Positions 50,460-63,200 of a stretch of 64,000 nucleotides of DNA are shown here, piece by piece. Source of the stretch: Onchocerca volvulus (lineage: Eukaryota > Nematoda > Chromadorea > Rhabditida > Onchocercidae); contig HG738138.1 in assembly GCA_000499405.2 (NCBI GenBank), forward strand, positions 1,674,001-1,738,000. The letters run 5' to 3'. Under the pieces are notes generated by a model. That model was not told where the DNA came from. It searched no databases and saw only the letters and a program-made list of their open reading frames with translations. The first letter of the stretch is position 1, and each line of letters begins with the position of its first letter. The position numbers and the translations under genes are program-made.

Positions 50460-51400
50460 TTGGAATAAGAAGGAAGGAAGGAAGGAAGGAAGGAAGGAAG
50501 GATGAACAGGAAAAACCACCAGAAAATGACACTGATAAATTGAGCTTGACAGATAACAACAAAAATATACATATGTATGGGACATCATCATCGCGAAGGG
50601 CGTTATCAATAATAAATGGCGGAGGCAAGCGCGCGATTCTGATGACGGGGAGGGAAATGATGAAAATGACCAGAAGAGGAAGAAGTATTGGAGACTGTCC
50701 TCTATCATTCATTCATAAACCTTCCTCCTCCTCCTCCTCCTCCCTCTTCCTCCTCCTTCTCCTCCTACTCCTGCTTCCCATCTTTTCTTCCCACATCATC
50801 ATCAACCGCAATTCCTCGACAATTACTTTTGAATACCAACCAGTAGCAGTAAAAGCAGACGACAAGTATGAGATGAGAATCCGCAAGAATTAGAAATGAA
50901 ATAAGAGGAGATGGGGGGAGGGGGGGAGTAGGTGGATGAGGAGAACATCAACAGAGGAGGAAAAGAGGAAAGGAGGGGACACGAATCGGGTTGACAAGCA
51001 ATCCTCACCTCTAACAAACCCCTTCGTTTCGATCGGAGACAGCATCAGCAACAGCAGTCACCAAGGCACCCCATCAACAAACGCGACAACGCAGATGCTC
51101 CCGAATAAGGAAAATGATTATCCATGCTGCTTGCTAAGGATGGAGAGGAAGGAGGTGGAGGAGGAGGAGGAGGAAATGGAGGGTAAAGGGTGACACAAAC
51201 TTCATCCTGTCCAACTACCTCCTGCTGAGTTGCTCCATCTTCTGCTTCTTCTAACTCCATCCATTCATCCATTCGAGACTTCAAGACCTCCCACTTTTCT
51301 GGACTTTTGAATCATTCTTCCCTCCCACTATCATCAACATCATCGTCTCATTCTTCTTCCTTCCTTCCTGTCCTAGGCTTCCTATACTATTCTTGTGGAT
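50460..51400. repeat. Purine/pyrimidine-asymmetric block with GGAA, CCT and GGA repeats
   Basis: A GGAA run at about 50470-50502, a CCT-type run at about 50723-50775, G-rich text at about 50910-50930 (six- and seven-base G runs) and GGA repeats at about 51150-51185 alternate strand asymmetry over 0.9 kb. Poly-Leu, poly-Ser, poly-Pro and poly-Glu reading frames across it are products of these repeats. The block is clearly richer in G and C than the rest of the window. Confidence 0.75.
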
Positions 51401-52792
51401 CGAAAAAAAAAAAAAAAGAGCCAAAGTTGGACAATAAAATGAAATGCACGAAATAAAGATGTTCTCCTAAATACAAAATATCTAACAATTCCTGTTGAAA
51501 AAAAAACACCATTGAACATTGCTTGTATGGTTGAGCTATACATCTCATCCATGTATCCTCTACATTTACACGTACACACATCACAAATACGTGCTCAAAT
51601 ACAAAATGCGTTCAGATTCTCGCTTTTAATCGAGACGGAATGACTACTATACAAGAAATCTTCCCTCTGAAAAATGAAAATGAAACGAAGAAGAAGGGAT
51701 AACGAGATAAGAAAAACGAGGAAAAGAGAAAGAGAGAGGGAGAAGAGAGACGGAAGGAAAGAATTACTGTGATTTAAGGGAAAAATTACCGTAATTGAGG
51801 AAAGAATTACGATAATTTTAGAGGAAGAATTGTAAGAGTATGTATTATTATTTTTGATACGAATAAATGAAGCAAAATTATCTCAAAAATGAAAAAGGAA
51901 ACATTTACTGAATGATAATTGATGGTGCTTAAAAATTGATAATCGAAATAGAAATTTTAAACGATAATAATACATTGATGATGATAATGAAGGATGAAAT
52001 TGATATGAATGATAAAATTACAATCTTGAAAAATGAATACAAATAATGGGATGATTTTGTTTGCTAATATTTTGATCATTTTGTATTGTCAAACATTTTC
52101 CCGATTTGGATCTTTAAATTTTTCGGCTTAAAACAAAATAAAAAAAGAATAGAATAGAGGAAAGAAAAAAATCTCAATCCTTCAAAACTTTTCTTTTTTT
52201 TTTTCGCTAAATTTCACTACCATAGAAAAATGAAACAAAATGAAAAAAAAAAAGAAACAATAATTTGTGAATGCTTTGTTTGTTTTTAGGACAACAATGT
52301 CCACTTTTTTCTCTTTTTCTTTCTTTCCTTTTCCCTTTCTCTCTCTTTCTCTCCCTCAATCTATTCTTTTTTTTCCCCACTTTTCGTTTAACCAGGAAAA
52401 TAACCTACGCAATAATTCTTTAATTCTTTTAGAAGAAAAAAAACTGTTAAGCAATGAGTGATAATGGTGATGTTAATAATGATGATGATAATTACAGTAA
52501 CCGGTAGTGACAATAATGATAATGATGATGATATGAGATTTATACGTATGGACCGATTGTCATGGTGATAGCATAGCATATCAAGTACCATCTATTTGAA
52601 AATTTAGTGCAAAAAACTGAGAGAATCATTTAATTGAAAATTTGTCTTAAATATTTTAATTTGTGGATGTATAAGCGGTGTGTATGTTTGTGTGTTTTTA
52701 TTATATTTGTATTGCTAAATTTAATTCAATTGAAGAACTGATTGAAATTAATTAAAATTAAATGAAAAATTTGGGGACGCATTTGCTTGAAG

Positions 52793-52820
<28 letters not shown>
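52793..52820. repeat. AT dinucleotide microsatellite
   Basis: Fourteen uninterrupted AT units. Confidence 0.95.
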
Positions 52821-52823
<3 letters not shown>

Positions 52824-53655
52824 TCGGTTTTGTCGTCTACATGCATTTAAATTTTCTAAAATCAAAAAATGTAACTTTTAACCCATTTCTTATGCATTTG
52901 ATATATCAGAATTATAAATGAATAATATGAAATGCAAAAAGAAAAAGATTACTAGTTTATGATACATGAAAGATTTGAATGAATTTGGGAAAGTGAAATC
53001 AAATTTCTGTCATCATCAAAATTTCCGGAAATTTTTCAAATTTAGAAAGAGAAAAAAAAAGTGAAAATTAAAGAAATGTATCTATTAGAATATGATATAA
53101 TATTTCAATTAGATACTAATAAAATAAGCTTATTTTATGGTAAGAAAGAGGAAAGAGGAAGAAGCTCAAATATTAATAACTTTTTTCCAATGAAATAATT
53201 CAAATAATAATGAGACAATTATTTTAAGTTACAGAATAAATGTGAAAAGTAAAAAGATAAAGCAAAAAAAAAAAAAAAAGAAGTTTTAATGAAAATGTAT
53301 AAATTGAGAAATCAAAAAAAAAAAAAAAAAAAAAAATGAACCAAAAAAAAAAATTAAAAAAAAAGAAGAGCAGCTGGAACTACATAAGTGTGAAAAAAGT
53401 AATGCATCTATTTTGGATCATATGTTATCAAGATATAAGGAAATATGTTTGAAAAAAAATTTTTTTTTTTTTTTTTGAAAACTGAAGATAACAAATAATT
53501 GAGATGAGGTTTTTGAAAAATTAAAAATTTGACCAAATATGAATATTATTGAAAAATTGATAAAATCAGTTTTGAGCAGACAGGCGACATTTTTGAATGA
53601 AATTAATAACAAATTGAAGTGGGTAAACTAATGGTAGGACAGATGGCCCGGATTT

Positions 53656-53708
53656 TGCTACTACTACTACTACTACAACTACTACAACTATTATTATTAT
53701 TATTATTC
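53656..53708. repeat. CTA/TTA trinucleotide microsatellite
   Basis: ACT repeat passing into an ATT repeat. The poly-Val/poly-Ile frame on the minus strand comes from it. Confidence 0.9.
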
Positions 53709-54798
53709 CATGGAGACGACCGACACGACAGATGCGTCGTATATTCCTGGGGCCGCTTTTTGTCTCTTGTGTCACCGAAATAGATTGTATTTGTTTGGTA
53801 TAGTATGCAAAATTAATGATCACTGCGTTATTTATGCAATTTGATTCAATTTTGACCTTTGCCCGATTCGAATTCGATCTCATCCAACCTTATTTTCACC
53901 TATTATCTTCTCTTGTCTATCACTTCTTTTTTTTCCTTTTTTTGAAATCATCTAAAAATTTCATAAAGAATTCATTATTTCATTACGCATTTATTAATTC
54001 GTTTAAAAAGAAAGAAAAAAAAAAGAAAAATTGTTGACTGATTTAGCAAAAAATCAAGCTTTATCCCGAAAACAAATAAATCTCTGGATATAAATTAACA
54101 AATTTTAGCATTTTTCAATCAATCATAATCGGAATTTCTTTTCTGGAAGTTTAATTGATATTTGAAAAATTCATCCCATAAGACTCATATTTTTCTTTTT
54201 TTTTTTTTTTTTTGAATGCAAAACAATGAAAAAAATAAGAACAAACATAAAAATTCAAATATGAAACATTTTCTATGTATGGATAATTTTTCATTAAAAT
54301 TTTTTATATTTTTTCCTTACTTTTCTTTTTTTTTTTTTTTTTTGAAATTTTAAGCGTTGTACTTTCTAAATAATTAAATTCAGGAAAGAAAGAAACGAAT
54401 TTATTTCTTTATTTCAAATCTAAGAATTTAATATCAAAATTTCACAAATTTCTAAACAGAAAACTTTCTTAATCATTAAAAGTCAATGCGAACAAATTTG
54501 ATTAATGTTTAGGAATGAATTAGTAAACACTAAGAAAAAAAAAAAGAGAAAGAATTTCAGAATATCTTTTATAAATTTTTATGATAAAACTTACAAAACT
54601 TGCATTAAAGTACCAATTTATTCATTTCATTTACAATAAAAATTTACATTAAAGTACCATTTACGTAGTACAATAATTTGAAGGAAGAAATATATTAAAA
54701 CTGAAACTTATTTATTTTGCAGATCAAATAAACTCCGAAAAGGAATGTGATATATTTGTGAATAATCTAAGCTAATTAGATGAAAGGTTAAATTATGC

Positions 54799-54902
54799 AT
54801 GTGTGTGTGTATGTATGTGTGTGTATGTATGTATGTGTATGTATGCATGTATGTGTATATGTGTGTGTATGTATGTGTATGTGTGTATGTGTATGTTTAT
54901 GG
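54799..54902. repeat. TG/TATG microsatellite
   Basis: Compound TGTG and TATG repeat of about 100 bases. Confidence 0.95.
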
Positions 54903-55158
54903 TTCGAGACTGTATGAAGTCGCTTGCAAAAAAAAAAAAAAAAAAAAAAAAGAAAAACTTTTCATGAAATAAGCGAAATGAAACATGGTCCAATGGTATG
55001 TGCTTCTTGGACATTGATGCAGCTAGCCAAGGCTTGCAATCATTATCGACTTGTTGGATTATTCTGTAGGGGAGAGAAACTTTAATTTAAGAAAGCTCTC
55101 TCGGATGGAGTCTTATAGCAAGTAGAAATGCAAGTAGCAGTATCGTGTAAGAAAAAGA

Positions 55159-55159
<1 letters not shown>

Positions 55160-55198
<39 letters not shown>
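55160..55198. repeat. Long poly-A tract
   Basis: About 39 consecutive A, then further A-rich sequence. It is the longest homopolymer in the window, and its length is prone to assembly error. Confidence 0.9.
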
Positions 55199-55200
<2 letters not shown>

Positions 55201-55693
55201 AAAAAAAAAGAGGAAAAAAAGAAGAGGGAAGAAAGGAAGGTACTTGGCACAGGAACTAGTAATTCTGTTTCACACTTCAGGGAGTTTGTAGGGAGCCCGG
55301 TATAAGTCGTACCAGCCAAATAAGATGAAGCCTTTCCTCTCTTGGCCTCTCTTTCCCTTTAGCTCTAACTTTGCCTTATTTTTCATTCGATATAAGCTAA
55401 ACAACCATGCTAAAAGTGTATTGCTGGCCGTTTTGGAATTCCTTTGTGACAAGCTAAAAGAGGCACGAAAAGCCAAGCTTAAATCCCATTTTCGAACGAC
55501 AATTTACACTTCAGACTTTCAACAAACCATTTGCAAAAAGTACAAATGCTAGCCTATTTCTGAGGCACAATTGATGCATACATAGCCAAGTAAGATGGAA
55601 TGAATATGAGTTTGTGAATTCTATTCTACTCGTAAAGGGCTCATATATACTTCGCTTCAGTCTCAAGTCTCGACATCATCGATTTATGATGGT

Positions 55694-55722
55694 GACACAC
55701 ACACACACACACATACACATAC
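55694..55722. repeat. AC dinucleotide microsatellite
   Basis: ACACAC run passing into ACATAC. Confidence 0.9.
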
Positions 55723-56236
55723 AAACGACGACCCAAGGCCCAAGATGACTCGCTTTCTCCTCTTTTGCACATATTGAGAGCCTTGGTTTGCTCTCGAAAA
55801 TCATCCAAAATCGATTTCAAAACTACTCGTTTCCCTTTCCTCACCTTCTCCTTCCGCCATCTTTCCATTAGCGAATACTTGGCTTGCAGACTAAAAATAA
55901 AAGCACAAATTGAAATATTTCTCTCAGCCAACGTAAACCACTTTTATCGCTTAACATACCGAATAAATCCATATAACATTTTATCCTGATATTTATAAAA
56001 TTTACTTTTTAGAAATTCAAAATATATTTACACATTTCAAATCTGTCATGGCAAATGTATGCCAAAATAAAAAAAAAGAAAACGAGGGAAATACAAATTC
56101 GGATTAGGAGAAAAAAATTAAATTGTGTTGAATAATCTTTTTTTTGGCAAAATTTAAATTTCAACAAATTCCTTATATCAAAAAATTAATTTTACTTTAA
56201 ATGGAAAATGAATTGTGTTTAAAAACATAAAAATAT

Positions 56237-56262
56237 ATCTCTCAAAATACATTTTGAGAGAT
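56237..56262. repeat. 12-bp inverted repeat, 2-nt centre
   Basis: ATCTCTCAAAAT at 56237-56248 and its reverse complement at 56251-56262 are separated by AC only, giving a near-perfect 26-base palindrome. Confidence 0.85.
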
Positions 56263-57232
56263 AACGTTTGCAATTTTTAAGAAACTGGAACTGTGCATAT
56301 TCAAACAAACCACGACAGGCAGATTGTGCACCGTCCATTCTGATCATGACGAATGGTTCTTCCTTCGCATGTTGTTAGTAAATGTGCCCGGTCCAACCTA
56401 TTGTTGTCTTTATTATATTATCTACTATAAGCATTTGAGAATACTTAAACCAAGTAATTAATTATTTACTAAAAATTAAGTAAATGTAATTTGATCCAAC
56501 AAAATTAGTTGATTATCGAAATAATCCACCTATTAATACTATCTATTCATACTGTAAATTTCTTTCAACGATCTGTGTATTTTTATCTGCTTGAAGTAAT
56601 AAAACAACAAAAAAGAAGAATAAATGTTGAAGTTCAAATGCAATGATCCTATGATAAAATTTCTTAAAATTGAATTTAATAATGACTTTTGAAAAAACCA
56701 AGCAAACAAAACAGAAGAATAGTAATGCATAAACAAGTTGCACAATTTTTACAGAAAATCTGTTGCTTAAATTTGAACAACAATTTGAATGCATATTAAG
56801 CAAAAAAAAAAAAAAAAAAATCAATTAATTGACAGGTTTTTTTTTTTTTTAAAGTACTATAAAATATAAATTTTTTCATTTTACCCTTTTTTTTTTTATT
56901 AATAGATAAATTAAACGATCATCCTTTAGTTCAATGCAATTTGATGAAGTATATGATTTTTCTTCTTTTACTGATAAATCGAATGTTTACATTGCTGATA
57001 AATGGGAAGGAAATAATGTTAAATGTGCAATTAATGTCTTATCATTGCAAGCATTTATTGGTACTCAGATGAAGTTTATAGTTTTATTATTATACTCAAT
57101 TGGTTCGTTTTACAAAAATTATATTAATTTTTAGATCAGAGTAGTATTTTTTGGTAAGTTATAATAAAACTAATGAATATCTTATTTTCTAGTATACATT
57201 GATTTTTTGTTACTCGAAAATTACGAACAATA

Positions 57233-60200
57233 ATGCTACTCTCCTTTCTCGGCTTATATATTAATACCAATTATTTGCTAGTTGTTCAAACTTTTCTTTG
57301 GCTGTTTATTAATTATTTAGGTTTCACGTTCGTAATATATGCTACTAACAAGATTAAAACATCGAATGAAAACAATATTGAAACGAAACTTTCTGACAAT
57401 GAAGAAAAGAAAGAAAGGTTAAAGTTGATATGATTCAATAAAATAGAATTTTTTTGTTTTAATTTTCTATTCAATAATTTCTAGAAGCATTCGAAAGTTT
57501 TTCTAATTAATCAATGATAATAAAATAGTTTGAAAATTGATTGATAGAATTATTTTTAAAATTTGAAAAAGACTAAAATGATATCGTTTTTTTCTCTTTC
57601 TCCTTCTATCAGCTCACTTTTAATAGTATATATATTTATTCTTTGATAACAATATCAGTGATGATAATGATGATACATTTCAGATATCTTTTTTATGAGT
57701 ACAATTTTTGGTCTGAGACACAAATTTATAACGAAAGAACAAAATTGCGTGAAAGTATCATTGAAACAATAAATGCAACTTATTCTTTTCATGTCTTGCA
57801 TTATGATTCAAGTGGCAAAATTCTTGGTCGATTTCAGGTTTATTTTCATTTTATTTCATTTCTATAACAAGACTTTTTGTTAAATTTCCGATAAAATCTG
57901 TTCCAAAATTTGAAATTATCAACTTGAAATAGAGATTTACTTAATTTGAGACGCAAAAAGTATTATTCCAAAATTTATTACTCAAAAACATAAAACTTAT
58001 CCTATTTAGTCTTGTTTACATATAACATATATCAAAAGAGGAGCAGGATAAAGATAGGAGAGGGATAATTTGTTTGGATAAATAGAATTAATGCTGAATG
58101 ATTTCTGATCAACTATCAGATGACGATAAGCCCAAAGAAAATTTAATGGGAATTGAACTGGCAAGAACTTGATGAATTATACAAGGAATTGAAATGGGAA
58201 AATCATTAATTATATATATTATTGCGTTGAATTACTTATATTCATTAATGACAAAGTTCCAAATTCCAATCCAAATCCGTTTTTTGATAATTTTTAAAAT
58301 TAAGTGATGAAAGATTTCATCTGAATTTTTATTACAAAGAATCCAAAAAACCTATAATATATGTAAAATTTGTTTCCATAAATTTAATAAATATAGTTTT
58401 GGAAATCATATTCATATATATATTTCATGGTTAACTTAAAGAAAGATAATAACTAAAATATTTCCAAATTAATCTGAAAATGACACAAAATTTTGTTACA
58501 TATTAAAATGTTATGAATAAATAAGCCATAAATGAATACATTTATCATACCATCAATCTTTATTTTCATAATGTATTATTTCTTCCTTCAAAAGATACTT
58601 TAAAGTTAAGCTAAATTAATACCGAAATATTCGAAAACTTAAGAAAAGATAAACAACATTGAATTGTTTTTGAATAAATAAAACAATATAAATGAATAAA
58701 TAAATAAATAAAGTTATTCAGTTTCTGAAATGCATTAGTGGTCCATGTGAGTATGACATGCCAGATGTTTACGTTGATTTTATCCAAGGTGGGAATAATT
58801 TGGAAGGATTATATGTGACAACAGCATTAAACGAAAAAAATCGGAAATCAAATTGGAATGTACTTTTTGCCATTGTTTATGCAATTATGACTCCAGCTAA
58901 AAATGGTGCCGGAGATGAGCAAAATATTGTAAGTTATTCAAATTTTTTCTTTTTTTTTTCTTTTAAATTGTTCATGACAATTTATTAGATTATCAAATGA
59001 TGGGAAAAATTGATCATTTACTTGTTCAATTTTTTAGAAATCAAACCATTCAATTATTTAATTATGAATTATTGAATTATTGCTAATGCTTTCAAATCGT
59101 GCATTTCTTCTGCATTCCTAATAGAAATTATTTTATCCTAAATTAGGGAAAGTATGAGATTTCTATATAATTTACTCTAATTTCATTCGGTTCAATAATG
59201 TATCAAAAATTTAAATAAAATTTAAAAAAATTCCTCTGCCATGATGCCACTATTAATTATGCTAATTTTGAAAGGAAAGCTATGCCAACCAAAAACAAAT
59301 CTATTAAATGTATCAATCAATAATTGGAGATTCAAATATTATATTTCAAAATCTTTCAAATAACATTTTTCAATTAATTTCTAAATTTCAGATTACACCA
59401 TATGGTCAATGTCATTGTCGTTTCTCAAAGCTACGCGACAAAATATTCCGAAGGCAAATAAACCACTGCCAATTTGATGGCATTCGCAATTTTACCTCAA
59501 TTGATGGACTCACACAGCATAATTATCAACAATCTGTTGTTTATATGTATGTTGTGTGCAAGCTAATTAAATTAAAATATTTTTGAACAGTGGAGCATAC
59601 TTTTACAGAAGATGATGAAGGAAATTCAAAAAATATGAACTTTTGAATGGTACCTGTGTGGTCTGTTAGACTTTTTGAATGGCACCTGTCTGCCCTGCTT
59701 GTGTGATCTGTTGGACTTTTGATTGATACCTGTTAGATCTTTGAATGATACCTGTGTGATTTGCTAGATTTTTGAGTGATATATCAGTGTTTCTAAAATA
59801 TATATTACCTAATAAGTATTATTTTTGATATTTATTTATTTTTTATTTATTTCATGATTAAAATTCTCCAAATGAAATTCTAGACAAAATGCAAAATCAA
59901 ATGCAGACATTGTCGATATTGAGGGTGAGGAGAAGATGATCCTGAAAAGTTCAATAATTCCTGATTGGAATCTGATTGTGGAAACAAAGTATGTTATTTG
60001 AATAAAATCAAGCATATGAGTGAGAATAGTATCGCTTCCAGCGTTATATTTTGTTCATTAAAATTTTAACGGTAAATATGCCGTTAATAAAAGAAACATG
60101 CATCAACGCATAACAAATGATTTATGATTTCAAAATTCAAATTTAAATGCTTCAAATTTAATGCTTCAAATTTCAAATGATATATAACAAATATTTCAAT

Positions 60201-63200
60201 CGTATCCAGAAAGACGCGTATTTTTAATGAATAACAAGAAAAAATGAGGAATTTCTTCTTGAAGTGAAATACGGAAATTTGATTTTGAAATTGAATTCAA
60301 AATTCAAAATTTATCTATGTTGGCTATTGATTGAAGTTTTCTTTCAGGATAAAAATGAAAATGACAAATCGTACTATTTTTTCTGCCGAATCTTACTGTT
60401 CGACGAAATTATTAGCCGGTGAATGCGCTGAAGATGTATTTAAAGCGAAACAACTTGGCAAAAATTGGAATGAAATTAGTCAGAGATTGAATATCGGTCT
60501 AAAAAAGGAACGATCAAAGGCAAATATTAATTTTTCATTCCAAATTTACTTATATGTATATACATATATATTTTTTGAATTTTAGCTTCTTCGAAATTTG
60601 ATAAAATTTAGTTATTTATAAATTTCTTTGAGAGTTAGTATGATTGTATCTGAGTTAAAAAAGCGATATTAATTGATAGATAAATACTATTGAAGAATCT
60701 AAACGATATATATGATTATAGACGTGCAAATCTTAATCGTACGATCGGAAAAAATTTCGAGATTCTGATAGAAATGAGTTTTCTGTTTATCCAGTTTAAA
60801 TGTTATTAAGTTCGAGCAAATATGATCGAGAAGGAAAGTTGCAATCTTGAGAATGAATTTCTTGAGATTATAACCAGAATTTATTCGGAGAAGATATAGG
60901 AAATCAGGAAAATGTATAAGTCAATGCGAACGCTAAGCAAAATGAATAATGGCCGATAAGAGTGCTGAAAATTTTTGATACGGTAGATGACAAATGTTTA
61001 CTAACTGAATGTCATCACGTTTCATCTAAGCTTGACGTACTTCACGTAAATCCTATTTTACATTTCCTCTACTGTATAGCAAAAATTGAAGTTTCGAGCA
61101 TGCTACCTGTCGTGTAATAGGCAGGAAATAAAAATGCCGATTTATATCTTCTATTTAAAACAATCAGTACTGTCCTATGATGTCTTGCAAATTTTAATTA
61201 AATTCAAAATTACATTCTATCCTACTATTTTCTATTTCCTCCTTTTTTTCCGTTCGTCTTAATTTGTTATTAATTATTATCCAAAATATCATTTATATCT
61301 ATTCATCACTTGCTCTTATTTATATATATGTATATACCTTTTTTTTTTTCTAAAATTAATTTTTTTCAAGCTTAAATAGAAATTTATCATTCTACCGATA
61401 ACATACACTTTATAAGAATTAAATTGCGCAAAAAAAAAGATTAAAATCCAAAAATTTGCAGAAAATAAAACAAAATTTTTAATTCAAACTAAAAAACTAC
61501 AGTATTTGCAAGTTAATTTTAGAATGAAATTATATATACTGCTTTTTCTTTTCCGATTTAATAAATGAAAAGTTAGATTATATCTACAATTTATGATTAA
61601 TTGAGCTATAGGAATTAATGAAAATTTTTAAAAATTTACATAAATAAAGTAAAAAATGCGAAATTTTGGTTCATTTTTGCAGCTAAAAGCAGTGCTACAA
61701 GAAAGTAACAACGAATTTCCGGATAAAAAAGCTGATGTTTTAGCGGCAATTGTGAACAGTATACTATTCGCTACGGATCAGGATTTATTGAATGCAATAA
61801 AAGAATTCCGGAATACTCCCATCATGTGAGGCTTGAATTATTCTCTTCAATATTGGAAAAAATCAAGCAAATAAATCTCTCAGAATTATGTGATTATTTT
61901 GATTCTTGAATCCAGAAAGTTACTGATGCACAATTTTTATATCAAATCCTTTCCAGTCTAGAGAATTATTAATAGGAAAGCCTATTATTGTAGGCCAGTA
62001 TTTGTTGATGCTATTGGATTAACCGGAACAAAGAAATCAAATACTATTGGCAAAAATGCTTTCACTACTGAAGCTCCGGAATTTCTCGAACGTTTTCTTC
62101 AAGCTCTCGCGCAAACAACAAAGATTGATATTGCTATCATTAATGACCTTAAGGTTATCATAAGATTGCCTTTTTTTTCACTCCTAAAATTTGTGCCGGA
62201 TGTTTATTTTTATTCCCGACAATGAATTAAGTTTATTACTATTATATATTCGCATTTCGAAAAAAAAAAAAAAGAGCCTGCTATATAAATATTTAATTAT
62301 CCACTTGCAGCTTAGAAAATTAAATTAAAAAGATTTTTGCAAAGTACTAATTTTTAGGCCTGGATGAAGAGCATAAATGATGAATATTATAAGAAACATA
62401 TAGCTTTTACTGCTGCCAATCTTTATCGTCGCTATTGTGAATCAACCAAAAATCGCAAATATGAATGCGAAAATGGGAAAAATGAAGTAAAATCTTCAAA
62501 TTTAAATTGATAAATGTTGTATTAAATGAGATATCACTTAAAATTTCTTTCAAAATATTTTAAATTTAAAAATTGTACTAAATGTTTGAGTTGATTAAAA
62601 TTCACTTTAAGGATGTAAACGAATTTATGGAATATATTATTACACGATGTGAGGATAGTAATTGTCAGATAAGCTCAATACAAATATTTGAAAATATGCC
62701 ATTAGTGAGGTTTGTTTATAATTTCCAAAACTTCAATACCATTTAAAAATTTGATTTCAATTAAATTTGGAAATAATCAAAAATGATGGAAATTTCGAAA
62801 ATTTTAATTTGAAAAAGTAAACAGTTATATCACATCCTCAAACTTATTTTATATAGATAAAATTCGAGACTTTAAATTATGTAAAATGATTTTAAATTAG
62901 AAAAAAAACTCTAATACATTTGTATATATGTATTCAATTTTCTTTTTTCAGGTTATTACCTTATGCAAGTCAATTTCTATGTAGTACAGATAATGATACA
63001 AATTTAGTACAAAAAGAAGCATTGCGATTCCTTCAACTTTTTGATGGCAAAAATTTCGATTGGAAAGTATAAAATTTCACAATAACTTTTTTTTTCGTTT
63101 TTTTTAAATTTTTAATGAAAAAAAAAAAAGGAAAAACATCTATAAATGAAGATATTTATTTGTATTAATTATTAAATTTTAGACAATCATCAAATTACTT

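Larger units (their letters stand above)
51401..57192. other. Gene-poor, microsatellite-rich region upstream of MTP
   Basis: No exon chain could be assembled. Balanced-composition patches at about 53710-53800, 54970-55130, 55240-55560, 55640-55880 and 56280-56400 may hide exons or non-coding RNA. For example, the minus strand near 55890-55840 has TTTTTAG, a short open exon and AAG|GTGAGG. Several patches are open on both strands, so none is called. Confidence 0.45.

Noticed and set aside
50540..50893. 117-codon plus-strand frame with poly-Ser and poly-Leu
   Set aside because: The hydrophobic run is a translated CCT microsatellite; the opposite strand is also open.
55270..55552. Overlapping 68- and 75-codon frames on opposite strands
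   Set aside because: Both strands are open with similar quality and neither has splice or family support.
56934..57134. Plus-strand frame starting MQFDEVYDF, with a signal-like MKFIVLLLYSI inside
   Set aside because: Could not be joined in phase to the MTP exons without a stop. The first MTP ATG behind a good acceptor is 57233.
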